A stretch of 64,000 nucleotides of DNA from Chryseobacterium sp. SNU WT5 (GCF_007362475.1 NZ_CP041687.1:62001-126000); one strand, 5' to 3'. Positions 18,176 to 27,150 are shown, numbered from the stretch's first letter. The notes: a model not told the origin generated them from the letters alone. Made by a program: numbers and translations.

Positions 18176-19053
18176 AGGTTCAGGAAATTTTTAATGAGAG
18201 TTTTCTTTGTATTTTCAATGACTGCAAATTCTTGTAATTTCGCACCAAAACTTTTGAAAAACAGTTCTATTCCACGAATATTCCCACCCATAAAATCAAA
18301 GTCTTTCTCCGCGATATGATCTTGCAAAATTTGATCGACTAACATCGATGCACCATTAAATTCCTGAAGTGACTTGTCATTAATCAATGCCATAAGAATC
18401 ATTTGATCATTATGATGTGCAACAACCGCCAAACTCGCTGTTTTGCTTTGATAGGAACTTTCATAAACATTAAGTGAATTTTTGTATTCAAGAAATTCCA
18501 TAAAATCGATAAAACCATTCAAATCTGTGGTTTTTTGCAATCCTTTGAAATGTAATTTTATAAAATCTGTTCGATTATCATCATTTGATAAAACGCGGTA
18601 ATCCAACAACTTTATACTTTTAGGGAGAACTGCTTTTCTACCTTTCATGTAATTTCTTTTTAGTTCAGAATAGTCGCGTTTAGGAATAATATAATTCTTT
18701 TTACACAAGACTTCTATATCGAAAGAATTTTTATAATTGAATGGATAGGATATTATAAGATAATTCCGACTGAGATAATCGTAGAAAGCAGTATTAATTT
18801 GTTTATTGTCGTCTTTACTAAATACTCCTAATTGTTGACAAAAAATAGGTGCTACTACAAAAGTAATCTTCCATTTGTTCTTAACCGGTACCGGCATAAC
18901 TGCTTCGTAATCTCTATATACCAAAAGTTCCCACCCTTCACATAGAAAATCCAGGATTTCTTTTTGAACATAAAAATTGCGCTGACAAGAATTCTCTAGA
19001 CAATGTTGGTATTTCTCAAAATCAATTTCATGATATCTAAGTCGTTTAATCAT
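18172..19053 (-). CDS. GNAT/FemAB-like acyltransferase, substrate unknown
   Basis: This protein of 293 residues has no signal peptide. The fold resembles tandem-GNAT FemAB-type proteins: AVMPVPVKNKWKITFVVAPIFCQQLGVF near residues 50-80, and a C-terminal half with LMALINDKSLQEFNG and DFMGGNIRGIELFFKSFGAK, the usual acyl-CoA-binding end. Such proteins are common beside polysaccharide genes in flavobacteria (from memory). It overlaps radC and the deacetylase gene by 4 nt each. Confidence 0.75.
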   Translation of the reverse strand: MIKRLRYHEIDFEKYQHCLENSCQRNFYVQKEILDFLCEGWELLVYRDYEAVMPVPVKNKWKITFVVAPIFCQQLGVFSKDDNKQINTAFYDYLSRNYLIISYPFNYKNSFDIEVLCKKNYIIPKRDYSELKRNYMKGRKAVLPKSIKLLDYRVLSNDDNRTDFIKLHFKGLQKTTDLNGFIDFMEFLEYKNSLNVYESSYQSKTASLAVVAHHNDQMILMALINDKSLQEFNGASMLVDQILQDHIAEKDFDFMGGNIRGIELFFKSFGAKLQEFAVIENTKKTLIKNFLNL

Positions 19054-19727
19054 AGTAACCCTTCATCTGCAAAACTTAAATAAGAATTCTGAGCAATTAT
19101 TAGATGGTCTAACAATTGGATATTCAAAATTTTTCCTGCTTCTGCAATCTGCTTGGTAATTTTTAAATCTTCAGAACTTGGTTTTAGGTTCCCGGACGGA
19201 TGATTATGAGCTATAATAATTCCAGTTGAAAAATGTTCCAAAGCCGTTTTAAAAAGTATTCTTACATCGACCACCGATTGATTAATGCCACCAGAAGATA
19301 ATTTGCTTTTTCCTAAAACCCGGTTATTTTGATTGAGATAGATCGCCCAAAATTCTTCAGTATGGAGATCACTCAAAAATGGTAAAAGAACTTTATAACT
19401 TTCGCAGCTACTGCTCACCTGTACTTTTTCGGGTACTTCTTGTGAGGCTCGTCTTCTTCCAATCTCTAAAGCTGTTGCAATTGAAATCGCTTTTGCCTCG
19501 CCAATTCCTTTAAATTTCATTAGATCAGAAATCTGCATTAGAGACAGGTTATGCCAGTTATTTGAAACAGAATGTAGTATTTTTCTTCCCAACTCGACTG
19601 CAGAATCCTCTCTATTCCCGCTTCCCATAATAATTGCCAATAATTCAGCATCAGATAAAGCATTCTTACCTTTTAGTAAAAATTTTTCTCTGGGTCGGTC
19701 GTCTTCAGCAAGGAATTTAATAGACAT
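19050..19727 (-). CDS. radC: RadC family protein (UPF0758), JAB/MPN domain
   Basis: The 225-residue protein has an N-terminal helix-hairpin-helix part (about 20-95, LSDAELLAIIMGSG and MKFKGIGEAKA) and a JAB/MPN metalloprotease-like domain whose zinc motif is IIIAHNHPSGNLKPSSED (about 172-189). The repair role suggested by the name is doubtful, and the true function is unknown. It is the first gene of a four-gene leftward set in which each junction is an ATGA-type 4-nt overlap. Confidence 0.95.
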   Translation of the reverse strand: MSIKFLAEDDRPREKFLLKGKNALSDAELLAIIMGSGNREDSAVELGRKILHSVSNNWHNLSLMQISDLMKFKGIGEAKAISIATALEIGRRRASQEVPEKVQVSSSCESYKVLLPFLSDLHTEEFWAIYLNQNNRVLGKSKLSSGGINQSVVDVRILFKTALEHFSTGIIIAHNHPSGNLKPSSEDLKITKQIAEAGKILNIQLLDHLIIAQNSYLSFADEGLL

Positions 19728-19816
19728 GGTTTGAATGATGAAAAATTAATAATTAGTAATTAAAAATTGAGATCTACTAATTTAATAAAATTCGTATTGC
19801 TAATCGTTCATAGATT

Positions 19817-20482
19817 TTAAATAATTTGTCCATCCTTCATCACAAGCTTACGATCTGTCGTATCTGCAAGATGCGTGTTGTGGGTAACAATAACGAAAGT
19901 TTGATGATATTTATCTCTTAAATCAAAAAAAAGTTGGTGCAGATCATCTGCATTTTTTGAATCTAAATTCCCTGTGGGTTCATCGGCAAAAATAATTTTT
20001 GGAGAGTTGATTAATGCTCTTGCAACAGCCGTTCTTTGGGCTTCACCACCCGACATTTCATTAGGTTTATGATGAATTCGATGTGCAATATTTAAATCTT
20101 CAAAAAGAGAATATGCTTTATCCAAAGATTCTTTTTCATTTTTTCCAGCAATTTTGGTTGGTAAAAGAACATTTTCCAAAGCTGAAAATTCAGGTAAAAG
20201 TTGATGAAACTGAAATACAAATCCAATATTTTCATTTCGGAACCGCGACAATTGTCGGTCGCTCATGTTGACAAAGGACTGGCCGGCCAATTCGAGTGTG
20301 GTGTTAAATTTATTGGGATTGCTAGGTTTATCAAGTGTTCCCAGGATTTGCAGTAAAGTCGATTTACCAGCGCCGGATTCGCCGACGATAGAGATCACTT
20401 CTCCTTCCTGAATGTGGATATCCACTCCTTTCAACACTTCTAAATTGCCGTAGAATTTATGAATATTAGTCGCTTTAATCAT
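19817..20482 (-). CDS. lolD: ABC transporter ATP-binding protein, LolD-like
   Basis: A 221-residue cytosolic ATPase. Walker A is GESGAGKST (about 35-43), the Q-loop is FQFHQLLPEF, the signature is EMSGGEAQR, and Walker B with D-loop is IIFADEPTGNLDS, followed by VTHN. The FtsE/LolD/MacB subfamily layout suggests a role with a LolCE-type permease in lipoprotein release, but no permease gene is adjacent. A TATTTTTG box at 20488-20495 (minus) lies five bases before the ATG. Confidence 0.88.
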   Translation of the reverse strand: MIKATNIHKFYGNLEVLKGVDIHIQEGEVISIVGESGAGKSTLLQILGTLDKPSNPNKFNTTLELAGQSFVNMSDRQLSRFRNENIGFVFQFHQLLPEFSALENVLLPTKIAGKNEKESLDKAYSLFEDLNIAHRIHHKPNEMSGGEAQRTAVARALINSPKIIFADEPTGNLDSKNADDLHQLFFDLRDKYHQTFVIVTHNTHLADTTDRKLVMKDGQII

Positions 20483-20487
20483 GGTTT

Positions 20488-20495
20488 CAAAAATA
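20488..20495 (-). promoter_or_regulatory. lolD -7 promoter element, leaderless layout
   Basis: TATTTTTG on the minus strand, then AAACC and the ATG. No TTG is seen at the right distance. Confidence 0.45.
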
Positions 20496-20529
20496 GTGAA
20501 TTGATTTTGATATCTAGTTAATTTTTACG

Positions 20530-20655
20530 AGTTTTTGCGCAAGGGCGAAGTGCATTGTTGGAGTTCCTTTTTGATTTTTGAAAAAAATAAAAAGAACGAC
20601 TGCACGCAGACCGACCCGAGGGGTAGGAAAAGCAATGGCGAGGGTTGCGCCCTAA
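20530..20655. other. G+C-rich intergenic element able to form a long hairpin
   Basis: This stretch stands out as G+C-rich against its AT-rich surroundings. The left arm has GCGCAA (20537-20542) and CATTG (20553-20557). The right arm has CAATG (20633-20637) and TTGCGC (20645-20650), which pair in register with a long loop. It does not look like a gene. It may be an interspersed element or structured RNA. Confidence 0.4.
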
Positions 20656-20659
20656 TAAA

Positions 20660-20687
20660 AATCCTTCCAAAATTAATTGAAAGGATT
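20660..20687 (-). terminator. Intrinsic terminator of the pdhA-pdhC transcript
   Basis: AATCCTT / AAGGATT stem, followed by TTTTTATT on the minus strand. Confidence 0.75.
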
Positions 20688-20708
20688 CATTTAAGTATCG
20701 TTTGAAAC

Positions 20709-22355
20709 TTAGAGCAACAAAGTCAAAGGTTGTTCTAAATACGTTCTCAAAGTCTGTAAAAACTGCGCTCCGGTAGCACCATCAACTACTCTATGGTCAC
20801 ATGCCAAAGAAAGTTTCATGGTATTTCCGACCACAATTTGTCCGTCTTTTACAATTGGTTTTTCAACAATCGCTCCCACTGAAAGAATCGCAGAATTCGG
20901 CTGGTTGATAATTGACGTAAAAGTTTCGATCCCAAACATTCCTAAGTTAGAAACTGAGAAGGTAGAACCTTCCATTTCATTGGCTTTCAAACCTTTGGAT
21001 TTCGCTCTTCCTGCCATATCTTTAACACCTGCAGAAATCTGATTGTAATTCATTTGATCTGCATTTTTCAGAACAGGAACCACCAATCCGTCAGGGATTG
21101 CAACAGCAACACCAACGTTGATATTTCCGTGGTGAATTATTTTATCTGCTTTCCAGGTCGAATTCACTTGTGGATGTTTTCTTAAAGCCATCGCGGTAGC
21201 TTTTATGATCATATCGTTAAATGAAATCTTGGTATCTGGTAAAGAATTAATTTCTTTTCTCGCTTCAATCGCTTTATCCATGTTGATTTCTACGATCAAA
21301 TAATAATGCGGTGCAGTAAATTTACTTTCAGAAAGACGTTTTGCAATAATATTTCGAACTTGAGAATTCGGCGTTTCAGAATCTTCACCCTGAACAAAAT
21401 TGACAGCTACTTGCGCTGGAGCAGCTACTGCAGCAGGCGTTGAAACTTTTTGTATTGGTTGTGCAGAAGTACCAGCGCTTGGTTGATAGTTTTCAATATC
21501 TTTTTTTACAATTCTGCCATTCTCGCCACTCCCTTTTAAAGACTGAACATCAATACCTTTGTCTTCGGCCATTTTTTTAGCCAAAGGAGAAATTGCCAAT
21601 CTTTCAGTTGAAGAAGTTTGAACTGAAGTTTCTGTTTCTTTATCTTCAGAAACAGAAATGGTTTCTGAAGGTTTTTCAGGTGCAGGTTTGGATTCCCCTT
21701 TTTTCGGAGCACCAGATTTCAATCCTGAAATATCAGTACCTTCTGGACCAATAATTGCCAACACCGTATCTACAGGACTCGCTTCGCCCTCACCAACACT
21801 GGTATAAAGCAAAGTGCCATTGAACTCAGACTCGAAATCCTGTACCGCCTTATCGGTTTCTATTTCAGCAAGAATATCTCCTTCTTTAACTTTATCTCCA
21901 ACTTTAAAGTGCCATTTTGCTACTTTACCTTCGGTCATGGTATCAGAAAGTCTAGGCATTGTAATCACTTCTACTCCTTCGGGAATTTCAGCAGTCGTTT
22001 GTTCAATGCTTGTAGATTCGTCTTCGGTTTTATGTTCCTCGTCTATTTTCTTTTCTTCTTTTTTCTCAGAAACGCCTTCATCAACCATTCCACCTTTGAG
22101 TTTAGAGATATCTTCTCCTTCCGCGCCGATAATCGCTAAGACAGAATCCACTGGTGAGGCGTCACCTTCTTCTGTTCCGATATATAATAAAGTCCCATTG
22201 AACTCTGTTTCGAAATCCTGGACCGCTTTATCCGTCTCAATTTCTGCTAAAACATCACCTTCCTTTACTTTATCTCCGACTTTGAAATGCCATTTTGCCA
22301 CTTTTCCGTCCGTCATCGTATCAGAAAGTCGGGGCATGGTAATTACTTCTGCCAT
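20709..22355 (-). CDS. pdhC: Pyruvate dehydrogenase E2, dihydrolipoyl acetyltransferase
   Basis: Core of the pyruvate dehydrogenase complex, moving acetyl groups from lipoamide to CoA. The 548 residues form two lipoyl domains (about 1-80 and 130-210, each with the lipoylated lysine in ETDKAVQDFE). Acid/Pro linkers, a peripheral subunit-binding domain (ISPLAKKMAEDKGID, about 255-290) and the catalytic domain follow, ending in DHRVVDGATGAQFL (His and Asp of the active site). E1-alpha is 99 bp upstream. Two lipoyl domains are within the family's normal range. Confidence 0.96.
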   Translation of the reverse strand: MAEVITMPRLSDTMTDGKVAKWHFKVGDKVKEGDVLAEIETDKAVQDFETEFNGTLLYIGTEEGDASPVDSVLAIIGAEGEDISKLKGGMVDEGVSEKKEEKKIDEEHKTEDESTSIEQTTAEIPEGVEVITMPRLSDTMTEGKVAKWHFKVGDKVKEGDILAEIETDKAVQDFESEFNGTLLYTSVGEGEASPVDTVLAIIGPEGTDISGLKSGAPKKGESKPAPEKPSETISVSEDKETETSVQTSSTERLAISPLAKKMAEDKGIDVQSLKGSGENGRIVKKDIENYQPSAGTSAQPIQKVSTPAAVAAPAQVAVNFVQGEDSETPNSQVRNIIAKRLSESKFTAPHYYLIVEINMDKAIEARKEINSLPDTKISFNDMIIKATAMALRKHPQVNSTWKADKIIHHGNINVGVAVAIPDGLVVPVLKNADQMNYNQISAGVKDMAGRAKSKGLKANEMEGSTFSVSNLGMFGIETFTSIINQPNSAILSVGAIVEKPIVKDGQIVVGNTMKLSLACDHRVVDGATGAQFLQTLRTYLEQPLTLLL

Positions 22356-22454
22356 AATTATTATTTGTTAATATATTTAAAATGATGAAAATTGATTCTG
22401 AGAAAACTATCAAATTAATTTCTTGCAAAATCCTTTACGATCATTAAATTCAAT

Positions 22455-23459
22455 TTAGTTATTTTCTACCTTGTCCACAAAAGGATAATCTTCCTGCGCA
22501 TATACGTAATCGTACACTTTTGAAACGTCTGGATAAGGAGATTGCTCCATAAATTCCACACATTCATCTACAAACTCACGGGATTTATCTTCTAAAGCTT
22601 CTAATTGCTCTTTTGTAGCCCACTTATTTTCTAAAATTCTGTGTTTTACGATTTCGATAGGATCATTTTTCTTATGTTCTGCAACTTCATCTTTGGTTCT
22701 ATACGGCTCTGCATCAGACATAGAGTGACCTCTATATCGGTACGTTCTTGCTTCAATAAATGTTGGTCCATCTCCCCTTCTTGCTCTTTCAATTGCTTCA
22801 TAAGCAGCTTCGGCGACTTTCACAGGATCCATAGCATCTACAGGAAGACAAGGCATTTCATACCCTAATCCTAATTTATAAATATCTTCATGGTTAGCGG
22901 TTCTTCCGACAGAAGTTCCCATTGCATAACCATTATTTTCTACAACAAAAACTACAGGAAGCTTCCAGTTCATTGCCATGTTGAATGTTTCATGTAAAGA
23001 ACCTTGACGAGCAGCTCCATCTCCAAAGAAACAGATATTCACCCCTCCGGTTTCAAAATACTTATCGGCGAACGCAATCCCAGCACCTAATGGAATTTGA
23101 CCACCTACAATTCCGTGACCACCATAAAACCTTTTCTCTTTACTAAAAATGTGCATAGAACCACCCATTCCACCAGAAGTTCCTGTGGCTTTACCACAGA
23201 GTTCTGCCATAATTCTCTTTGGATCTACCCCCATTGCCATTGGATGAATGTGACAACGATAAGCGGTAATCATACTGTCTTTTGAAAGGTCCATGGCATG
23301 TGTAAATCCAGCTGGAATAGCTTCCTGACCATTATATAAATGCAAAAATCCTCTGATTTTCTGCTTTAGGTAAAGGGAACGACATTTGTCTTCAAACCTT
23401 CTCCACATTGTCATTTCTTCGTACCACTTAAGGTAAACTTCTTGCGAAAATTCTTTCAT
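22455..23459 (-). CDS. pdhA: Pyruvate dehydrogenase E1 component, alpha subunit
   Basis: Thiamine-pyrophosphate-dependent decarboxylation of pyruvate, with E1-beta. 334 residues from ATG 23459; an upstream in-frame extension to 23516 looks non-coding and overlaps the promoter region. Marks: HLYNGQEAI, YRCHIHPMAMG, GGMGGSMH, the TPP motif CFFGDGAARQGSLHETFNMA, and RTYRYRGHSMSDAEPYR (phosphorylation-loop region). E1-beta is not next to it here. A TATTTTTG box at 23480-23487 lies 20 nt before the ATG. Confidence 0.95.
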   Translation of the reverse strand: MKEFSQEVYLKWYEEMTMWRRFEDKCRSLYLKQKIRGFLHLYNGQEAIPAGFTHAMDLSKDSMITAYRCHIHPMAMGVDPKRIMAELCGKATGTSGGMGGSMHIFSKEKRFYGGHGIVGGQIPLGAGIAFADKYFETGGVNICFFGDGAARQGSLHETFNMAMNWKLPVVFVVENNGYAMGTSVGRTANHEDIYKLGLGYEMPCLPVDAMDPVKVAEAAYEAIERARRGDGPTFIEARTYRYRGHSMSDAEPYRTKDEVAEHKKNDPIEIVKHRILENKWATKEQLEALEDKSREFVDECVEFMEQSPYPDVSKVYDYVYAQEDYPFVDKVENN

Positions 23460-23535
23460 GTTTCTTTGGAAATATTCAGCAAAAATAATAAAAATCTTTG
23501 TCTTTATTACTAGCATACTAAAACAATCTTTAGAT

Positions 23536-23562
23536 TTGAGTCATTTAAAAATATTACTTTTG
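23536..23562 (+). promoter_or_regulatory. Promoter of the PAP2 gene
   Basis: TTG at 23536-23538, 16-nt spacer, TACTTTTG at 23555-23562, 17 nt before the ATG. Confidence 0.55.
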
Positions 23563-23579
23563 AGGCAATTATTATATAT

Positions 23580-24182
23580 ATGATGAAATCTTATACGGAA
23601 CCTCTTCTAAAAATATCGAAATTCATCTCAACTGTTTTCAATCCTATCAATTCCTTGCTTTTTTATTTCGTGATTTACAGTCTTAAAAACTCCTCCTTAA
23701 AAGAATCATTACAAAATTTCTTACCGATCTTTCTAATCACTATTCTTCCAATATCTGGGTGGATCTTGTGGAATGTAAAAAAGAAAAGATATTCAGACTC
23801 CGATGTTTCTAACCGCAAGCAACGCAAAAGTCTTTATTTCTTTATCGGGGGAGCGATCTCAATTTATTTGCTATTTATCTATCTGAAATTCGAAAGAATC
23901 GATTGGGTCTTGTTCTTTCTACTGGTTTTACTACTTCTTATGCAAATCAGTAACTACCTTATTAAAAGTTCAATGCATACAGCGATCAATATTTTTGTTG
24001 CAGCACTCTTTTTCACAATTTCTCCCTTAATAGGAATCTTTTGGCTTGGAGTTTCTGTAGTGGTAGCGATCAGCAGAATTATCTTAAAAAGACACAGTCC
24101 TGCCGAAGTATTTGCAGGTAGTTTTATCGGTATTTCTGTATCTTTTATTTATCTTTATACCCATATACAAACAGCAATTTAA
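23580..24182 (+). CDS. PAP2-family membrane phosphatase-like protein
   Basis: It has 200 residues and several membrane helices. The C-terminal half has features of lipid-phosphate phosphatases: SSMHTAINIFVAALFF corresponds to the PSGH-type motif (with MHT in place of GH), and ILKRHSPAEVFAGSFIG to the last SRxxxxxHxxxD motif (RHSPAEV, without the usual Asp). The changed motif residues make enzymatic activity less certain. The ATG pair at 23580/23583 gives two possible starts. The BlaI-like gene begins 3 bp after its stop, so they are co-transcribed. Confidence 0.75.
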   Translation: MMKSYTEPLLKISKFISTVFNPINSLLFYFVIYSLKNSSLKESLQNFLPIFLITILPISGWILWNVKKKRYSDSDVSNRKQRKSLYFFIGGAISIYLLFIYLKFERIDWVLFFLLVLLLLMQISNYLIKSSMHTAINIFVAALFFTISPLIGIFWLGVSVVVAISRIILKRHSPAEVFAGSFIGISVSFIYLYTHIQTAI

Positions 24183-24184
24183 TT

Positions 24185-24673
24185 ATGAAAATAGATCATC
24201 TTACCACTGCAGAAGAACAATTGATGAAGGTTTTATGGGATCTCAATTCAGGTTACATGCGTAATATTATCGAAGCATATCCCGAACCTAAGCCACATGC
24301 TAATACTATTTCCACTTTTCTAAAGATTTTAGTTGAAAAAGAATTTTTAACAACCACAAAAGAGGGACGTATTTTCAAATATGAAGTTGCAATTCCTATT
24401 GATGAATACCGTAATTACTTGTTAAGGAACTTAATCAATGATTATTATGATGGCTCAGTCGAAAATTTTAACACGAGTCTTAGAAGCCAAAATCTAATTT
24501 TAACTTCTAATGTAGAAAGCGAATCGGAGTTAAAACAAACTACGACTGACGACATTATTTTAACCGATTTTATTAATGAAATCACCGGTACAAAAAAGAA
24601 AAAAAAGAAGAAGAAAAAGAATAAATTGAAGTCTATGGATGAAGTTAAAATCAACGTGAAGAAAAAGAAATAA
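24185..24673 (+). CDS. BlaI/MecI/CopY-type repressor with poly-lysine tail
   Basis: The first 80 residues or so are a winged helix of the Penicillinase_R family: LTTAEEQLMKVLWDL, YPEPKPHANTISTFLKILVEKEFL and EGRIFKYEV. The total of 162 residues is longer than usual, because a low-complexity tail follows, with a long Lys run at about 137-147. The usual partner, a BlaR1-type sensor protease, is not in the neighbourhood. Genes of a PAP2 protein and a DUF4153 membrane protein flank it closely. The lysine stretch is coded by a purine-rich run of mixed AAA and AAG. Confidence 0.88.
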   Translation: MKIDHLTTAEEQLMKVLWDLNSGYMRNIIEAYPEPKPHANTISTFLKILVEKEFLTTTKEGRIFKYEVAIPIDEYRNYLLRNLINDYYDGSVENFNTSLRSQNLILTSNVESESELKQTTTDDIILTDFINEITGTKKKKKKKKKNKLKSMDEVKINVKKKK

Positions 24674-24705
24674 TTGAGTATTCTATTTTGTAAAAAAACA
24701 CTAAA

Positions 24706-26499
24706 ATGATTTCAAAAATTCAGGCCGTTTTTGGTAAAACAAGTACGGTAATTCAGAATTATTTTATGATTCTGACCATGGCGCTCATTTGTTCCTTTTT
24801 CAGTATTGCTCTTACAGCAAGTCCTGGTAGGATGGACGACTATAATTTTTTTCATCTTAAAATAGCAATTGTTTCTGCCTTGGGAATCTCGCTGCTATTC
24901 GCCCTGAAAATGCTTTCACAAAGAATAGGAAAAGAATTGATCTTAAATTTAGTGGGAATTGCATTTTTAGTTTTAATTTACTTTTTACTTCCAGTTAGAG
25001 AGAAAAACTTTACAGAAGTTTACGCATATTTACTCATTCCTTTATTTTTACTCAGTCACATCTTAGTGGCTTTTATACCTTTTTTAAATAAGAATCAAGA
25101 ACTTAGATTTTGGCGGTATAATAAAAACCTGTTTATCAATACTTTTCTAACCGCAGTATTCACCGGCGTTTTAACCGGTGGTGTTTTACTTGCTATTTTA
25201 GCCATAGATAACCTGTTCGACTTTAATTTTAACAGCAACTATTACAATTATACGTTTAATTTCTTGTCAATCGTTGGAAGCGCTTTTATCTTTTTACTTT
25301 TTAATGAAAAAGGACTGCATGATTTAGAAGTTGATGGGGATTATCCTGTAATCCTGAAGTTTTTTACGCAGTATATTCTAATTCCTTTACTCATCATCTA
25401 TTTGGTCATTTTGTACTTTTATTCAGCAAAGATTTTAATTAATTGGGAACTTCCTAGAGGTTGGGTCTCCTATTTAATTTTAGCGTATTCAATTGTTGGA
25501 ATATTAGCAATTCTACTGGTACATCCATTAAAAGAAGAAACCGCCAGATCTTGGGTTAAGATATTTTCTAAGGCATTTTATTATACGCTGATCCCACTGA
25601 TCATCTTACTTTTTACCGCTATTTTTACAAGAATTCTCGAATACGGTTATACCGAACCTCGCTATTTTGTGCTGTTGCTGGCAATTTGGCTCACTATTGT
25701 AGGTCTTTATTTTATATTAATTCCAAGAGATACCATCAAATTTGTTCCAGTAAGTTTATTTGCTGTTGCCGTTTTTGCTTTAGCGATGCCTTATTTTAAT
25801 GCATTTTCAGTTGCAAATAGAAGTCAGGAAAATGAACTCATGCAAACTTTAAAAGAACATAATCTATTAGAAAATGGGAAAATAAACTTCACTAAAAAGG
25901 TTAAAAGCAGCGTGGTTAGTGAAGTTGGTGATAAATTTCAATTTTTAGCAAAAAGAAATCAACAAGAATTTTTAAAACCCTTAGTTTCAAATAAAATTCA
26001 TACTGAAATTGAAAAAAGCATTGTAAATGGGAATTATTACGGCGTAGAAAATTCGATACAAAAGCATTTTACCAATATAACCGCTGACGAACCAATCAAA
26101 AATAATGGGTATGAAAGTGTCGAATTAACTGCAAAAAGTTCTATTACCAATATTTCGGAATATACATACTTATTTAAAGCTTCTAAATTCGAAAGCGATA
26201 CCTTCACATTCGATGATAATACGCTTGAATTAAGTATTTTCAGTAACTCAGAAAGTAACTCTAAATATAATTTGAGGTTAAATGACGAAACGGTCAATTT
26301 AAAACCTGATTTCGAACAGTTATTTAAAAAGTACACTTTTAGCGGGGAAACTAAAGTCGACCACTTATTTATCACTAAAAAAATCGGAAAGTATGAAATT
26401 AAAATATTATTTGATAATATCAACAAAATTAAAGATGGCCCCAACAGCGATCCACGTTATTTAATCCTTTCTCAATCAGTTTTCATATTGATTAAGTAG
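24706..26499 (+). CDS. DUF4153 family membrane protein
   Basis: The 597-residue protein has about ten membrane helices in residues 1-370 and a C-terminal soluble region of about 220 residues rich in Asn, Ser and Lys, presumably outside the membrane. The helical part resembles DUF4153 proteins of Bacteroidota; function unknown. It starts 32 bp after the BlaI-like gene and ends at a strong terminator, so PAP2 - BlaI - DUF4153 form one transcript. The soluble half is the variable part of the family. Confidence 0.8.
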   Translation: MISKIQAVFGKTSTVIQNYFMILTMALICSFFSIALTASPGRMDDYNFFHLKIAIVSALGISLLFALKMLSQRIGKELILNLVGIAFLVLIYFLLPVREKNFTEVYAYLLIPLFLLSHILVAFIPFLNKNQELRFWRYNKNLFINTFLTAVFTGVLTGGVLLAILAIDNLFDFNFNSNYYNYTFNFLSIVGSAFIFLLFNEKGLHDLEVDGDYPVILKFFTQYILIPLLIIYLVILYFYSAKILINWELPRGWVSYLILAYSIVGILAILLVHPLKEETARSWVKIFSKAFYYTLIPLIILLFTAIFTRILEYGYTEPRYFVLLLAIWLTIVGLYFILIPRDTIKFVPVSLFAVAVFALAMPYFNAFSVANRSQENELMQTLKEHNLLENGKINFTKKVKSSVVSEVGDKFQFLAKRNQQEFLKPLVSNKIHTEIEKSIVNGNYYGVENSIQKHFTNITADEPIKNNGYESVELTAKSSITNISEYTYLFKASKFESDTFTFDDNTLELSIFSNSESNSKYNLRLNDETVNLKPDFEQLFKKYTFSGETKVDHLFITKKIGKYEIKILFDNINKIKDGPNSDPRYLILSQSVFILIK

Positions 26500-26527
26500 T
26501 TGTTAAACTTGATTTCTATTCACAATA

Positions 26528-26561
26528 AAAGCGACTGTAAAGAGGTCGCTTTCGTTTTTTT
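26528..26561 (+). terminator. Intrinsic terminator after the DUF4153 gene
   Basis: AAAGCGAC-(9 nt)-GTCGCTTT, then CG and a run of seven T. Confidence 0.88.
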
Positions 26562-26740
26562 GGATTAAAATAATTGCGCTGAGTTGTGATAATTCTGGCA
26601 AACGTTACTTCATAATAATATGCAAATAAATTTTGAAAGGACTCCAAAATGATTTAGATAATAGCATAGGTTTCAAAGAAATTACAAATCAGTGATCATT
26701 CTGCACAATAAAACAAATAAATCTCATTTTTAGGCACAAA

Positions 26741-26767
26741 AAAAGCGACTTAAAAAAAAGTCGCTTA
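26741..26767 (-). terminator. Intrinsic terminator after the RRM protein gene
   Basis: AAGCGACTT / AAGTCGCTT stem, followed by seven T on the minus strand. The stem core GCGAC is the same as in the facing terminator at 26528-26561. Confidence 0.85.
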
Positions 26768-26784
26768 CATTATTCTGGGAAATA

Positions 26785-27150
26785 TTACCAGTTAGATCCG
26801 CCACGGCTTCCTCCACCGTAACCACCTCCACTTCCACCACGGTTTCCACCGCCGCTTCCGTAACCTCCACCACCTGAACGGTTGTTGTCGAAGCTTCTTC
26901 TTGGTTTGTCTTCTCTTGGTTTAGCTTCAGAAATGTTAAGTTCTTTACCGTCCAATTCTTTTCCGTTTAGAGACTCGATAGCGTTTTTGCCATCTTCGTC
27001 ACTCATTTCAACGAAACCGAAACCTCTCGATCTACCAGTTTCTCTGTCTGTGATAATTTTGGCAGAAGATACTTCTCCAAATTCTGAAAATAAATCTTGC
27101 AACGACTGTTCTTGAGTTGCATAGTTAATGTTTGAAACAAAAATGTTCAT
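26785..27150 (-). CDS. RRM RNA-binding protein with glycine-rich tail
   Basis: The 121 residues begin with one RNA recognition motif (1-80) with RNP2 IFVSNI (3-8) and RNP1 RGFGFVEM (about 42-49). The tail of about 40 residues is Gly/Arg/Ser-rich (GGGYGSGGGNRGG). It resembles the cold-induced RRM proteins of cyanobacteria and Bacteroidota, which may act as RNA chaperones. It is monocistronic, with a strong terminator. The 429 bp before it hold no gene, so a long 5' untranslated region is possible. Confidence 0.92.
   Translation of the reverse strand: MNIFVSNINYATQEQSLQDLFSEFGEVSSAKIITDRETGRSRGFGFVEMSDEDGKNAIESLNGKELDGKELNISEAKPREDKPRRSFDNNRSGGGGYGSGGGNRGGSGGGYGGGSRGGSNW

Noticed and set aside
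21814-22371. Long open frame on the + strand opposite the lipoyl domains of pdhC
   Set aside because: It mirrors the strong codon bias of pdhC on the other strand, has Ser/Pro-rich low complexity, no start context and no family resemblance.
23460-23516. Extended N-terminus of pdhA
   Set aside because: It overlaps the -7 box at 23480-23487 and has no resemblance to E1-alpha; ATG 23459 is used.
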